DNA of 64,000 bases from Calliopsis andreniformis (GCF_051401765.1 NW_027480535.1:248001-312000); one strand, 5' to 3'. Shown: positions 1 through 12,285, counted from the first letter of the stretch. Program-made: numbers and translations. The notes: a model not told the origin generated them from the letters alone.

Positions 1-1270
1 TGAGGATTGAGGATTGAGGATTGAGGATTGAGGATTGAGGATTGTGGATTGAAGATTGAGTATTGATGATTGAAGATTGAGGATTGAGGATTGAGGACTG
101 AGTATTGAGGATTGAAGATTGAGGATTCAGGATTGAGGATTGAGGATTGAGGAATGAGGATTGAGGATTGAGGGTTGTGGATTGGGGACCAGGACTGAGG
201 GTTGAATACTGATGTTTGAGGTCTGAGGATTGAGGATTGAGGATTGAGAATTGAGGATTGAGGATTGAGCATTGAGGATTGAAGATTGATGATTGGGTAT
301 TGAGGATTGAAGAATGAGGATTGAGGATTAAGGATTGAGGCCTGAGGATTGAGAATTGAGAACTGAGGATGAGGACTGAGGGCTGAGGGTTGAGGTTTGA
401 GGAATGAGGTTTGAGGATTGAGGATTGAGGACTGAAGATTGAATATTGATGATTGAAGATTGATGATTGAGGATTGAGAGTTGTGGATTGAGGACGAGGA
501 CTGAGGGTTGAGTATTGATGTCTGAGGTCTGAGGATTGAGGATTGAGGATTGAGGATTGAGAATTGAGGATTGAGGATTGAGTATTGAAGATTGAGGATT
601 GGGTATTGAGGATTGAAGAATGAGGATTGAGGATTGAGTATTAAGGATTGAGGATTGAAGAGTGAGTATTGAGGATTGAAGGTTGAGGATTGAGCACTGA
701 GGATTGAGGATTGAGGATTGAGGATTGAGGATTGGGGATTGAAGATTGAGTATTGAGGATTGAAGATTGAGGATCGTGGATTGTGGATTGAGGATTGAGT
801 ATTGAAGATTGAGGATTGGGGATTGAGGATTGACGATTGAGGATTGAGTATTGAGGATTGAGAATTGAGGATCGAGGATTGAAGATTGAGTATTGAGGAA
901 TGAACATTAAGGATTGAGAGTTGTGGATTGAGGACGAGGACTAAGGGTTGAGTATTAATGTCTGAGGTCTGAGGATTGAGGATTGAGGATTGAGAATTGA
1001 GGATTGAGGATTGAGTATTGAAGATTGAGGATTGGGTATTGAGGATTGAAGAATGAGGATTGAGGATTGAGGATTGAGGATTGAGGATTGAGGAGTGAGT
1101 ATTGAGGATTGAAGATTGAGGATTGAGCACTGAGGATTGAGGACTGAGGATTGAGGATTGATGATTGGGGATTGAAGATTGAGTATTGAGGATTGAAGAT
1201 TGAGGATTGTGGATTGTGGATTAAGGATTGAGTATTGAAGATTGAGGATTGGGGATTGAGGATTGACGAT
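1..1270 (+). repeat. Duplicated block P, copy 1 (partner at 3688-4950)
   Basis: The order of variant monomers here is repeated about 3.68 kb downstream. The offset is 3687 near the left end (anchor 61 to 3748) and 3680 further right (anchor 641 to 4321), so one 7-bp monomer was gained or lost between them, around 400-450. Landmarks L2 and L3 occur inside both copies. The two copies stop matching near 1270 and 4950, where different monomer strings follow. The block continues to the left of the window. No gene is present. Confidence 0.8.
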
Positions 1271-1639
1271 TGAAGATTGAGGATTGAGAATTGAGGATTG
1301 AGGGTTGAGGATTGGGTATTGAGGATTGAAGAATGAGGATTGAGGATTGAGGATTGAGGCCTGAAGATTGAGAATTGAAAAACTGAGGATGAGGACTGAG
1401 GGCTGAGAGTTGAGGTTTGAGGATTGAGGATTGGGGGTTGAGGATTGAGGATTGAGGATTGAGAATTGAGGATTGATGATTGAGTATTGAGGATTGAAGA
1501 TTGAGGATTGAGTACTGAGGATTGAGGATTGAGAATTGAGGATTGAGGATTGAGGACTAAAGATTGAGGATTGGGTATTGAGGATTGAAGAATGAGGATT
1601 GAGGATTGAGTATTGAGGATTGAGGATTGAAGATTGAGG

Positions 1640-2270
1640 ATTGAGGATTGAGGATCGAGGATTGAGGATGAGGGCTGAGGGTTGAGGATTGAGGTTTGAG
1701 GATTGAGGACTGAGGATTGAAGATTGATGATTGAGTATTGAGGATTGAAGATTGAGGATTGAGGATTGAAGATTGAGGATTGAGGATTGAGGACTGAGGA
1801 TTGAAGATTGAGGACTGGGGACTGAGTGTTAAGTGTTGAGTGATGAGAATTGGTGTTTGTGGATAGAGATTTAAAGATTGCAGATGGAGTATTGAGTATT
1901 GAAAACCGTGAATTGATGATATTCCATTGAGGATTGAGAATTGAAAACTGATTGTTGAGGACTGAGGTCTGAAGATTGAGAATTCAGGATTGAGGATCCA
2001 GGATTGATGTTTGAGGAGTGAGGATTGAGGATTGAGGATTGAGGATTGAGGATTGTGGATTTTGGATTGAGGATTGAGGATTGAAGATTGAGGATTGGGT
2101 ATTGCGGATTGAACATTGAGGATTGAGGATTGAGGATTGAGGACAGAAGATTGAATATTGATGACTGAAGATTGATGATTGAGGATTGAGGGTTGTGGAT
2201 TGAGGACGAGGACTGAGGGCTGAGTATTGATGTCTGAGGTCTGAGGATTGATGATTGAGGATTGAGGGTT
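1640..2270 (+). repeat. Block Q, copy 1 (distant partner at 45640-46270), with an L1 landmark
   Basis: Anchors at 1653, 1811 and 1871 recur exactly 43999 bp downstream at 45652, 45810 and 45870. The L1 copy inside carries private variants shared only with that partner: a GGTGTTTG monomer, TTTAAAG, a GATGATATTC segment and GGATCC followed by GATGTTTGA. The match fades near 2270, inside an L2 landmark. Shared private variants over 44 kb indicate a long-range duplication or exchange within the array rather than convergence. Confidence 0.75.
1811..2005 (+). repeat. L1 landmark, subfamily a
   Basis: A run of about 25 strongly diverged monomers that still keeps 7-bp phase. The core parses as GTGATGA, GAATTGG, TGTTTGT, GGATAGA, GATTTAA, AGATTGC, then GTATTGA pairs, AAACCGT, GAATTGA, TGATATT, CCATTGA, and later AAACTGA, TTGTTGA, GGACTGA. 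This subfamily has only two members here, this one and 45810-46005. Other L1 copies centre near 2420, 5700, 7180, 7840, 8680, 9570, 11380, 12040, 13350, 14450, 18640, 19940, 21040, 24460, 27610, 31030, 35980, 37090, 40510, 45490, 47000, 50070, 51220, 52380, 55760, 56910, 58070, 61450, 62605 and 63770. Confidence 0.85.
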
Positions 2271-2354
2271 GAAGATTGAGGATTGAGGATTGAGGATTGA
2301 TAATTGAGGATTGAGGATTGACGATTGAAGATTGAGGATTGGGGACTGAGAGTT

Positions 2355-2540
2355 GATGGTTGAGTGATGAGAATTGATGTTTGTGGATAGAGATATGAAG
2401 ATTGCAGATTGAGTATTGCGTATGGAAAACCCTGAACTGAGGATATTCTAGTGAGGATTGAGGATTGACAGCTGATTGTTGAGGACTGAGGTCTGAAGAT
2501 TGAGGATTCAGGACTGAGGATTCAGGACTGTGGTTTGAGG
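2355..2540 (+). repeat. L1 landmark, subfamily b
   Basis: This L1 version carries ATATGAA, GCGTATGGAAAAC and CTGAACTGAGG followed by ATATTCTAGTG, instead of the GATTTGAA and GTATTGAAAC forms. The same diagnostic set occurs near 7800-7900, 8640-8730 and 12005-12095, and a mixed version occurs near 9530-9610. I see subfamily b only left of about 12.1 kb, so it marks the older left part of the window. It is a repeat landmark, not a gene. Confidence 0.8.
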
Positions 2541-2659
2541 ACTGTGGATTGAGGATTGAGGAATGGGGATTGAGGATTGAGGATCGAGGATTGAAGATTG
2601 AAGATTGGGTATTGAGGATTGAACATTGAGGATTGAGAATTGAGGATTGAGGATTGAGG

Positions 2660-3000
2660 ATTGAGGATTGAAGACTCAGTATTGAGGATTGAAGATTGAG
2701 GATTGAGGATTGAGGATTGAGGACTGAGGATTGAGGTTTGAGGATTGAGTACTGAAGATGGAGTATTGATGACTGAGGATTGAGGATTGAGGATTGAGGA
2801 TTGAGGACTGAGGATTGAGGATTGAGGATTGAAGATTGAATATTGATGATTGAAGATTGAGGATTGAGGATTGAGTGTTGTGGATTGAGGACGAGGACTG
2901 AGGGTTGAGTATTGATGTTTGAGGTCTGAGGATTGAGAATTGAGAATAGAGGATTGAGGATGGAGGATTGAAGATTGAGGATTTGGTGATGAGGATTGAA
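2660..3000 (+). repeat. Block R, copy 1 (partner inside the 5.69-kb units)
   Basis: The monomer order at 2660-3000 matches 52545-52885 at offset 49885 (anchor 2751 to 52636). It therefore also matches the next 5691-bp unit at about 58236-58576, and its start matches the end of the window. Diagnostic features are a GAAGACTCAG string near 2671, GAAGATGGAG near 2753 and GATTTGGTGATG near 2990. The right edge joins block S directly near 3045, giving a sharp mosaic junction. Confidence 0.75.
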
Positions 3001-3687
3001 GAATGAGGATTGAGGATTGAGGATTGAGGATTGAGGATTGAAGATTGAGGATTTGGTGTTGAGGATTGAAGAGTGAGGATTGAGGATTGAGGACTGAGGA
3101 TTGAGGATTGAAGATTGAGTATTGAGGATTGAAGAATGAGGATTGAGGATCGAGGATTGAAGATTGAGTATTGAGGAATGAACATTGAGGATTGAGGATT
3201 GAGGATTGAGGATTGAGGATTGAGGATTGAAGATTGAATGTTGATGATTGAAGGCTGAGGATTGAGGATTGAGGGTTGTGGATTCAGGACGATGACTGAG
3301 GGTTGAGTATTGATGTTTGAGGTCTGAGGATTGAGGATAGACGATTGAGAATTGAGGATTGAGGATTGAGTATTGATGATTGAAGATTGAGGATTGAAGA
3401 TTGAGGACTGAGTATTGAGCATTGAAGATTGAGGATTCAGGATTGAGGATTGAGAATTGAGGAATGAGGGTTGAGGATTGAGGGTTGTGGATTGGGGAGC
3501 AGGACTGAGGGTTGAATATTGATGTTTGAGGTCTGAGAATTGAGGATTGAGGATTGAGAATTGAGGATTGAGGATTGAGGATTGAGGATTGAAGATTGAT
3601 GATTGGGTATTGAGGATTGAAGAATGAGGATTGAGGATTGAGGATTGAGGATTGACGATTGAAGGTTGAGTATTGAGGATTGAAGAT

Positions 3688-4950
3688 TGAGGATTGAGGA
3701 TTGAGGATTGAGGATTGAGGATTGAGGATTGTGGATTGAAGATTGAGTATTGATGATTGAAGATTGAGGATTGAGGATTGAGGACTGAGTATTGAGGATT
3801 GAAGATTGAGGATTCAGGATTGAGGATTGAGGATTGAGGAATGAGGATTGAGGATTGAGGGTTGTGGATTGGGGACCAGGACTGAGGGTTGAATACTGAT
3901 GTTTGAGGTCTGAGGATTGAGGATTGAGGATTGAGAATTGAGGATTGAGGATTGAGCATTGAGGATTGAAGATTGATGATTGGGTATTGAGGATTGAAGA
4001 ATGAGGATTGAGGATTAAGGATTGAGGCCTGAGGATTGAGAATTGAGAACTGAGGATGAGGACTGAGGGCTGAGGGTTGAGGTTTGAGGAATGAGGATTG
4101 AGGATTGAGGATTGAGGACTGAAGATTGAATATTGATGATTGAAGATTGATGATTGAGGATTGAGAGTTGTGGATTGAGGACGAGGACTGAGGGTTGATT
4201 ATTGATGTCTGAGGTCTGAGGATTGAGGATTGAGGATTGAGAATTGAGGATTGAGGATTGAGTATTGAAGATTGAGGATTGGGTATTGAGGATTGAAGAA
4301 TGAGGATTGAGGATTGAGGATTAAGGATTGAGGATTGAAGAGTGAGTATTGAGGATTGAAGATTGAGGATTGAGCACTGAGGATTGAGGATTGAGGATTG
4401 AGGATTGAGGATTGGGGATTGAAGATTGAGTATTGAGGATTGAAGATTGAGGATCGTGTATTGTGGATTGAGGATTGAGTATTGAAGATTGAGGATTGGG
4501 GATTGAGGATTGACGATTGAGGATTGAGTATTGAGGATTGAGAATTGAGGATCGAGGATTGAAGATTGAGTATTGAGGAATGAACATTAAGGATTGAGAG
4601 TTGTGGATTGAGGACGAGGACTAAGGGTTGAGTATTGATGTCTGAGGTCTGAGGATTGAGGATTGAGGATTGAGAATTGAGGATTGAGGATTGAGTATTG
4701 AAGATTGAGGACTGGGTATTGAGGATTGAAGAATGAGGATTGAGGATTGAGGATTGAGGATTGAGGATTGAGGAGTGAGTATTGAGGATTGAAGATTGAG
4801 GATTGAGCACTGAGGATTGAGGACTGAGGATTGAGGATTGAGGATTGGGGATTGAAGATTGAGTATTGAGGATTGAAGATTGAGGATTGTGGATTGTGGA
4901 TTAAGGATTGAGTATTGAAGATTGAGGATTGGGGATTGAGGATTGACGAT
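3688..4950 (+). repeat. Duplicated block P, copy 2 (partner at 1-1270)
   Basis: This is the second copy of the block described at the left end of the window. It lies wholly inside block S and so also has relatives about 12.2, 18.8, 25.3 and 34.8 kb downstream. It keeps two features of the first copy: the GGGGACCAGG monomer pair near 3880 (also at 185) and the GATTAAGGATTG string near 4320 (also at 640). Confidence 0.8.
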
Positions 4951-5639
4951 TGAGGATTGAGTATTGAGGATTGAGAATGGAGGATCGAGGATTGAAGATT
5001 GAGTATTGAGGAATGAACATTGAGGATTGAGGATTGAGGATTGAGGACTGATGATTGAGGATTGAAGATTGAATATTGATGATTGAAGGCTGAGGATTGA
5101 GGATTGAGGGTTGTGGATTCAGGACGATGACTGAGGGTTGAGCATTGATGTTTGAGGTCTGAGGATTGACGATAAACGATTGAGAATTGAGGATTGAGGA
5201 TTGAGGATTGAAGATTGAGGATTGGGTATTGAGCGTTGAAGAATGAGGACTGAGGATTGGGGATTGAGGATTGAGGATTGAAGATTGAGTATTGAGGATT
5301 GAAGGTTGAGGATTGAGGTTTGAGGATTGAGGATTGAGGATTGAGGATTGAGGATTGAGGATTGAGGATTGAGGATTGAAGATTGAGGATTGAGGATTGA
5401 GGATTAAAAGTTGAGCATTGAGGATTGAAGATTGAGGATTGATGAATGAGGATTGAGGATTGAGGATTGAGGATTGAGTATTGAAGATTGAGGATTGATG
5501 ATTGAGGATTGAGGATTGAGGATTGAGGACTGAGTATTGAGGATTGAGGATTGAAGATTGAGGATTGAGGATTGAGGATTAATGATTGTGTATTGAGGAT
5601 TGAAGATTGAGAATTGAGGATTGAGGATTGAACATTGAG

Positions 5640-5835
5640 GACTGAGTGTTGAGTGCTGAGTGATGAGAATTGATGTTTGTAGATAGAGATTTGAAGATTG
5701 CAGATTGAGTATTGAGTATTGAAGCCTGTGAATTGAGGATATTCTATTGAGGATTGAGGGTTGACAACTGATTGTTGAGGACTGAGGTCTAAAGATTGAG
5801 GATTCAGGATTGAGGATCCAGGATTGAGGTTTGAG
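5640..5835 (+). repeat. L1 landmark, subfamily e
   Basis: Diagnostic variants are GAGTGCTGAGTGATGAG upstream, TGTAGATAGAG in place of TGTGGATAGAG, and GAAGCCTGTG in place of GAAACCTGTG. The same combination occurs near 24400-24590, 30970-31160 and 40450-40640, all at the equivalent position of the large units. Copies near 7130 and 11330 share the upstream GTGCTGAG but read TGTGGATAGGG, so they are a sister group. Confidence 0.8.
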
Positions 5836-6584
5836 GACTGAGGATTGAGGATAGAGGATTGAGGATTGAGGATTGAGGATTGAGCATTGAGGATTGAGGA
5901 ATGAAGATTGAGGATTGGGTATTGTGGATTGAACATTGAGGACTGAGGATTGAGGATTGAGGACTGAAGATTGAATATTGATGATTGAAGATTGATGATT
6001 GAGGATTGAGGGTTGTGGATTGAAGATTGAGTATTGAGGATTGAAGATTGAGGATTGAGGATTGAGGATTGAGGATTAAGGATTGTGGATTGAGGATTGA
6101 GGATTGACAACTGATTGTTGTGTACTGAGGGCTGAAGATTGAGGATGCAGTATTGAGGATTCAGAATTGAGGTTTGAGGACTGAGGATTGAGGATTGAGG
6201 ATTGAAGATTGAATATTGATGATTGAAGATTGAGAATTGAGGATTGAGGATTGTGTATTGAAGATTGAGGATTGGGTATTGAGGATTGAAGAATGAGGAT
6301 TGAGGATTGAGGATTGAGGATTGAGGATTGAAGATTGAGGATTGAGGGTTGAGTATTGGGGTTGAGGACTGAAGATTGAGGATTGAGGATTGAGGATTGA
6401 AGGTTGAGTATTGAGGATTGAAGATTGAGGATTGTGGATTGTGGATTGAGGATTGAGTATTGAAGATTGAGGACTGGGGATTGAGGATTGACGATTGAGG
6501 ATTGAGTATTGAGGATTGAGAATTGAGGATTGGGGATTGAAGATTGAGTATTGAGGAATGAACATTGAGGATTGAGGATTGAGG

Positions 6585-8080
6585 ATTGAGGATTGAGGAT
6601 TGAGGATTGAAGATTGAATATTGATGATTGAAGGTTGAGGATTGAGGATTGAGGGTTGTGGATTCAGGACGAGGAGTGAGGGTTGAGTATTGATGTTTGA
6701 GGTCTGAGGATTGAGGATAGAGGATTGAGAATTGAGGATTGAGGATTGAGGATTGAAGATTGAGGATTGATGATTGAGGATTGAGGATTGAGGATTGAGG
6801 ATTGAGGATTGAGGATTGAGGATTGAGGATTGAGGATTGAGGATTGAAGATTGAGGATTGAGGATTGAGGATTAAAAGTTGAGCATTGAGGATTGAAGAT
6901 TGAGGATTGATGATTGAGTATTGAGGATTGAGGATTGAGGATCGAGTATTGAAGATTGAAGATTGATGATTGAGGATTGAGGATTGAGGATTGAGGATTG
7001 AGTATTGAGGTTTGAGGATTGAAGATTGGGGATTGAGGTTTGAGGATTAATGATTGTGTATTGAGGACTGAAGATTGAGTATTGAGGATTGAGGATTGAA
7101 CATTGAGGACTGAGTGTTGAGTGCTGAGTGATGAGAATTGATGTTTGTGGATAGGGATTTGAAGATTGCAGATTGAGTATTGAGTATTGAAACCTGTGAA
7201 TTGAGGATATTCTATTGAGGATTGAGGGTTGGCAACTGATTGATGAGGACTGAGGTCTAAAGATTGAGGATTCAGGATTGAGGATCCAGGATTGAGGTTT
7301 GAGGACTGAGGATTGAGGATAGAGGATTGAGGATTGAGGATTGAGGATTGAGCATTGAGGATTGAGGATTGAAGATTGAGGATTGGGTATTGTGGATTGA
7401 ACATTGAGGACTGAGGATTGAGGATTGAGGACTGAAGATTGAATATTGATGATTGAAGATTGATGATTGAGGATTGAGGGTTGTGGACTGAGGACGAGGA
7501 CTGAGGGTTGAGTATTGATGTCTGAGGTCTGAGGATTGAGGATTTAGGATTGAGAATTGAGGATTGAGGATTGAGGATTGAAGATTGAGGATTGGGTATT
7601 GAGGATTGAAGAATGAGCATTGAGGATTGAGGATTGAGGATTGAGGATTGAAGATTGAGGATTGAGGATGGAGGTTTGAGGATTGAAGATTGAGTATTGA
7701 GGATCGAAGATTGAGGATTGAGGATTGAGGATTGAGGATTGAGGATTGACGATTGAAGATTGAGGATTGGGGACTGAGGGTTGATGGTTGAGTGATGAGA
7801 ATTGATGTTTATGGATAGAGATATGAAGATTGCAGATTGAGTATTGCGTATGGAAAACTCTGAACTGAGGATATTCTAGTGAGGATTGAGGATTGACAAC
7901 TGATTGTTGAGGACTGAGGGCTGAAGATTGAGGATTCAGGATTGAGGATTCAGGACAGTGGTTTGAGGACTGAGGATTGAGGAATGAGGATTGGGGATTG
8001 AGGATTGAGGATCGAGGATTGAAGATTGAAGATTGGGTATTGAGGATTGAACATTGAGGACTGAGGATTGAGGATTGAGT
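6585..8080 (+). repeat. Block T, copy 1 (partner at 10790-12285)
   Basis: The block repeats at offset 4205 (anchor 7402 to 11607). The offset falls to 4203 after the L2 landmark near 7525 and 11730 because the downstream copy has lost two bases there (anchor 8051 to 12254). Two L1 copies lie inside, near 7180 and 7840. The match ends near 8080 and 12285. The 4.2-kb spacing with filler between suggests a former higher-order period that has since been broken up. Confidence 0.8.
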
Positions 8081-8917
8081 ATTCAGGATTGAGGATTCAG
8101 TATTGAGGATTCAGGATTGTGGTTTGAGGACAGAGGATTGAGGCTTGAGGATTGAGGATTGAGGATTGAGGATTGAGGATTGAGGATTGAGGATTGAAGA
8201 TTGAGGATTGGGTATTGAGGACTGAACATTGAGGATTGAGGATTGAGGATTGAGGATTGAGGACTGAAGATTGAATATTGATGATTGAAGATTGAGGATT
8301 GAGGGTTGAGGGATGTGGATTGAGGACGAGGACTGAGGGTTGAGTATTGATGTCTGAGGTCTGAGGATTGAGGATTGAGGGTTGAGAATTGAGGATTGAT
8401 GATTGAGGATTGAAGATTGGGGATTGGGTATTGAGGATTGAAGAATGAGCATTGAGGATTGAGGATTGAGGATAGAGGATTGAAGATTGAGGATTGAGGA
8501 TTGAGGTTTGAGGATTGAAGATTGAGTATTGAGGATCGAAGATTGAGGATTGAGGATTGAGGATGGAGGATTGAGGATTGACGATTGAAGATTGAGGATT
8601 GGGGACTGAGAGTTGATGGTTGAGTGATGAGAATTGATGTTTGTGGAAAGAGATATGAAGATTGCAGCTTGAGTATTGCGTATGGAAAACTCTGAACTGA
8701 GGATATTCTAGTGAGGATTGAGGATTGACAACTCATTGTTGAGGACTGAGGGCTGAAGATTGAGGATTCAGGATTGAGGATTCAGGACTGTGGTTTGAGG
8801 ACTGAGGATTGAGGATTGAGGATTGGGGATTGAGGATTGAGGATCGAGGATTGAAGATTGAAGATTGGGTATTGAGGATTGAACATTGAGGACTGAGGAT
8901 TGAGGATTGAGGATTGA
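7255..8917 (+). repeat. 832-bp tandem duplication
   Basis: Anchors at 7431, 7513, 7615, 7702 and 7831 recur at 8263, 8345, 8447, 8534 and 8663, a constant offset of 832 bp. The copies adjoin near 8085. They differ by point changes, for example a GATTTAGG monomer near 7541 that is GATTGAGG in copy 2, and the L1 copy near 8640 has GGAAAGAG where the first has GGATAGAG. 832 is not a multiple of 7, because the unit contains shortened monomers in the L2 landmark. Confidence 0.75.
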
Positions 8918-8973
8918 GGATTGAGGATTGAAGATTGAATATTGATGATTGAAGGTTGAGGATTGAGGATTGA

Positions 8974-9027
8974 GGGTTGTGGATTCAGGACGAGGACTGA
9001 GGGTTGTGGATTCAGGACGAGAACTGA
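8974..9027 (+). repeat. 27-bp tandem duplication within an L2 landmark
   Basis: A four-monomer string beginning GGGTTGTGGATTCAGG occurs twice in a row, at 8974 and 9001, with one change (GAGGACTGA to GAGAACTGA). The period is 27, not 28, because one monomer is the 6-mer GGACGA. A matching 27-bp doublet occurs near 12346-12399. Confidence 0.8.
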
Positions 9028-9728
9028 GGGTTGAGTATTGATGTTTGAGGTCTGAGGATTGAGGATAGGTGATTGAGAATTGAGGATTGAGGATTGAGGA
9101 TTGAAGATTGAGGATTGGGTATTGAGGATTGAAGAATGAGGACTGAAGATTGAGGATTGAGGATTCAGGATTGAAGAATGAGCATTGAGGATTGAGGATT
9201 GAGGATTGAGGTCTGAGGATTGAGGACTGAGGATTGAGAATTGAGGATTGAGGATTGAGGATTGGAGATTGATGATTGGGTATTGAGGATTGAAGAATGA
9301 GGATTGATGATTGAGGATTGAGGCCTGAGGATTGAGAATTGAGAACTGAGGATGAGGACTGAGGGCTGAGGGTTGAGGTTTGAGGAATGAGGACTGACGA
9401 TTGAGGATTGAGGATTGAAGATTGAGTATTGAGGATTGAAGATTGTGGATTGAGGATTGAGGATTGAGGATTGAGGATTGAAGATTGAGGATTGGGGACT
9501 GAGTGTTGAGGGCTGAGTGATGAGAATTGATGTTTGTGGATAGAGATTTGAAGATTGCAGATTGAGTATTGCGTATGGAAAACTCTGAACTGAGGATATT
9601 CTATTGAGGATTGAGGATTGACAAGTGATTGTTGAGGACTGAGGGCTGAAGATTGAGGATTCAGGATTGAGGATTCAGGATTGTGGTTTGAGGACAGAGG
9701 ATTGAGGACTGAGGATTGAGGATTGAGG

Positions 9729-10815
9729 ATTGAGGATTGAGGATTGACGATTGAGGATTGGGTATTGAGGATTGAATATTGAGGATTGAGGATTGAGGAT
9801 TGAGGATTCAGGATTGAGGATTCAGTATTGAGGATTCAGGATTGTGGTTTGAGGACAGAGGATTGAGGCTTGAGGGTTGAGGATTGAGGACTGAAGATTG
9901 AATATTGATGATTGAAGATTGAGGATTGAGGATTGAAGGTTGTGGATTGGGAACCAGGACTGAGTGTTGAATATTGACGTTTGAGGTCTGAGGATTGAGG
10001 ATTGAGGATTGAGAATTGAGGATTGAGGATTGAGGATTGAAGATTGAGGATTGGGTATTGAGGATTGAAGAATGAGTATTGAGGATTGAGGATTGAGGCC
10101 TGAGGATAGAGAATTGAGGATTGAAGATTGAGTATTGAGGATTGAAAATTGAGGATTGAGTATTGAGGATCGAGGATTGAGAATGAGGGCTGAGGGTTGA
10201 GGATTGAGGTTTGAGGATTGAGGACTGAGGATTGAGGATTGATGACTGAGTATTGAGGATTGAAGATTGAGGATTGAGGATTGAGGATTGAGGATTGAGG
10301 ATTGAGGATTGAGGATCGAGGATTGAAGATTGAAGATTGGGTATTGAGGATTGAACATTGAGGATTGAGGATTGAGGATAGAGGATTGAGGATTGAGGGT
10401 TGAAGATTGAATATTGATGATTGAAGGTTGAGGATTGAGGATTGAGTGTTGTGGATTCAGGACAAGGACTGAGTTTTGAGTATTGATGTTTGAGGTCTGA
10501 GGATTGAGGATAGAGGATTGAGAATTGAGGATTGAGGATTGAGGATTGAGGATTGAAGATTGAGGATTGGGTATTGAGGATTGAAGAATGAGGACTGAGG
10601 ATTGAGGATTGAGGATTGAGGATTGAATATTGAGTATTGAGGATTGATGGTTGAGGGTTGAGGATTGAGGATTGAGGATTGAGGATTGAGGATTGAGGAT
10701 TGAGGATTGAGGACTGAGGATTGAAGATTGAGGATTGAGGATTGAGGATTAAATGTTGAGCATTGAGGATTGAAGATTGAGGATTGATGATTGAGGATTG
10801 AGGATTGAGGATTGA
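9729..10815 (+). repeat. Block U, copy 1 (partner at 17385-18470)
   Basis: The monomer order repeats at offset 7656 (anchor 9822 to 17478). Diagnostic features shared by the copies are GACAGAGGATTGAGGCTTG near 9853, GGGAACCAGG near 9950, GACGTTTGAGG near 9976 and GAGTTTTGAG near 10470. The left neighbour of copy 1 is an L1 landmark; the left neighbour of copy 2 is the end of the 4.8-kb block V, so the two copies sit in different contexts. Confidence 0.75.
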
Positions 10816-12285
10816 GGATTGAAGATTGAATATTGATGATTGAAGGTTGAGGATTGAGGATTGAGGGTTGTGGATTCAGGACGAGGAGTGAGGGTTGAGT
10901 ATTGATGTTTGAGGTCTGAGGATTGAGGATAGAGGATTGAGAATTGAGGATTGAGGATTGAGGATTGAAGATTGAGGATTGGTGATTGAGGATTGAGGAT
11001 TGAGGATTGAGGATTGAGGATTGAGGATTGAGGATTGAGGATTGAGGATTGAAGATTGAGGATTGAGGATTGAGGATTAAAAGTTGAGCATTGAGGATTG
11101 AAGATTGAGGATTGATGATTGAGTATTGAGGATTGAGGATTGAGGATCGAGTATTGAAGATTGAAGATTGATGATTGAGGATTGAGGATTGAGGATTGAG
11201 GATTGAGTATTGAGGTTTGAGGATTGAAGATTGGGGATTGAGGTTTGAGGATTAATGATTGTGTATTGAGGACTGAAGATTGAGTATTGAGGATTGAGGA
11301 TTGAACATTGAGGACTGAGTGTTGAGTGCTGAGTGATGAGAATTGATGTTTGTGGATAGGGATTTGAAGATTGCAGATTGAGTATTGAGTATTGAAACCT
11401 GTGAATTGAGGATATTCTATTGAGGATTGAGGGTTGGCAACTGATTGATGAGGACTGAGGTCTAAAGATTGAGGATTCAGGATTGAGGATCCAGGATTGA
11501 GGTTTGAGGACTGAGGATTGAGGATAGAGGATTGAGGATTGAGGATTGAGGATTGAGCATTGAGGATTGAGGATTGAAGATTGAGGATTGGGTATTGTGG
11601 ATTGAACATTGAGGACTGAGGATTGAGGATTGAGGACTGAAGATTGAATATTGATGATTGAAGATTGATGATTGAGGATTGAGGGTTGTGGACTGAGGAC
11701 GAGGACTGAGGGTTGAGTATTGATGTCTGAGTCTGAGGATTGAGGATTGAGGATTGAGAATTGAGGATTGAGGATTGAGGATTGAAGATTGAGGATTGGG
11801 TATTGAGGATTGAAGAATGAGCATTGAGGATTGAGGATTGAGGATTGAGGATTGAAGATTGAGGATTGAGGATGGAGGTTTGAGGATTGAAGATTGAGTA
11901 TTGAGGATCGAAGATTGAGGATTGAGGATTGAGGATTGAGGATTGAGGATTGACGATTGAAGATTGAGGATTGGGGACTGAGGGTTGATGGTTGAGTGAT
12001 GAGAATTGATGTTTATGGATAGAGATATGAAGATTGCAGATTGAGTATTGCGTATGGAAAACTCTGAACTGAGGATATTCTAGTGAGGATTGAGGATTGA
12101 CAACTGATTGTTGAGGACTGAGGGCTGAAGATTGAGGATTCAGGATTGAGGATTCAGGACAGTGGTTTGAGGACTGAGGATTGAGGAATGAGGATTGGGG
12201 ATTGAGGATTGAGGATCGAGGATTGAAGATTGAAGATTGGGTATTGAGGATTGAACATTGAGGACTGAGGATTGAGGATTGAGGA
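10790..12285 (+). repeat. Block T, copy 2 (partner at 6585-8080)
   Basis: This is the second copy of the 1.5-kb block, with two L1 landmarks near 11380 and 12040. It carries an out-of-phase 2-bp deletion: GATGTCTGAGTCTGAGG near 11727, where the partner has GATGTCTGAGGTCTGAGG plus one more base. Otherwise I see only scattered point changes. Confidence 0.8.

Larger units (their letters stand above)
3045..6235 (+). repeat. Block S, partial left-hand relative of the 6.57-kb unit
   Basis: Anchors at 3050, 3957 and 4587 recur 12171 bp downstream at 15221, 16128 and 16758. Anchors at 5681 and 6121 recur 18752 bp downstream at 24433 and 24873; 18752 is 12171 + 6581, so the same lineage is followed throughout. 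About 5860-5975 is not shared and looks like a local replacement. The block contains landmarks L1, L2 and L3. Its 5' 1.3 kb overlaps block P copy 2. I infer a truncated, older copy of the unit that later expanded at 20.5-43 kb. Confidence 0.75.

Noticed and set aside
641..907. 88-codon - strand open frame recurring at 4321, 16492, 23073, 29643, 39122, 53739 and 59430 as a conserved small protein
   Set aside because: Conservation follows the surrounding non-coding block duplications at the same offsets, with no sign of selection on codons. It is a good marker of shared blocks, not a gene.
1811..2005. L1 landmark as a degraded transposon or tRNA-derived element
   Set aside because: It keeps the 7-bp phase and most monomers can be derived from GAGGATT. 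I see no terminal repeats, target-site duplication, poly-A, or box A/B motifs.
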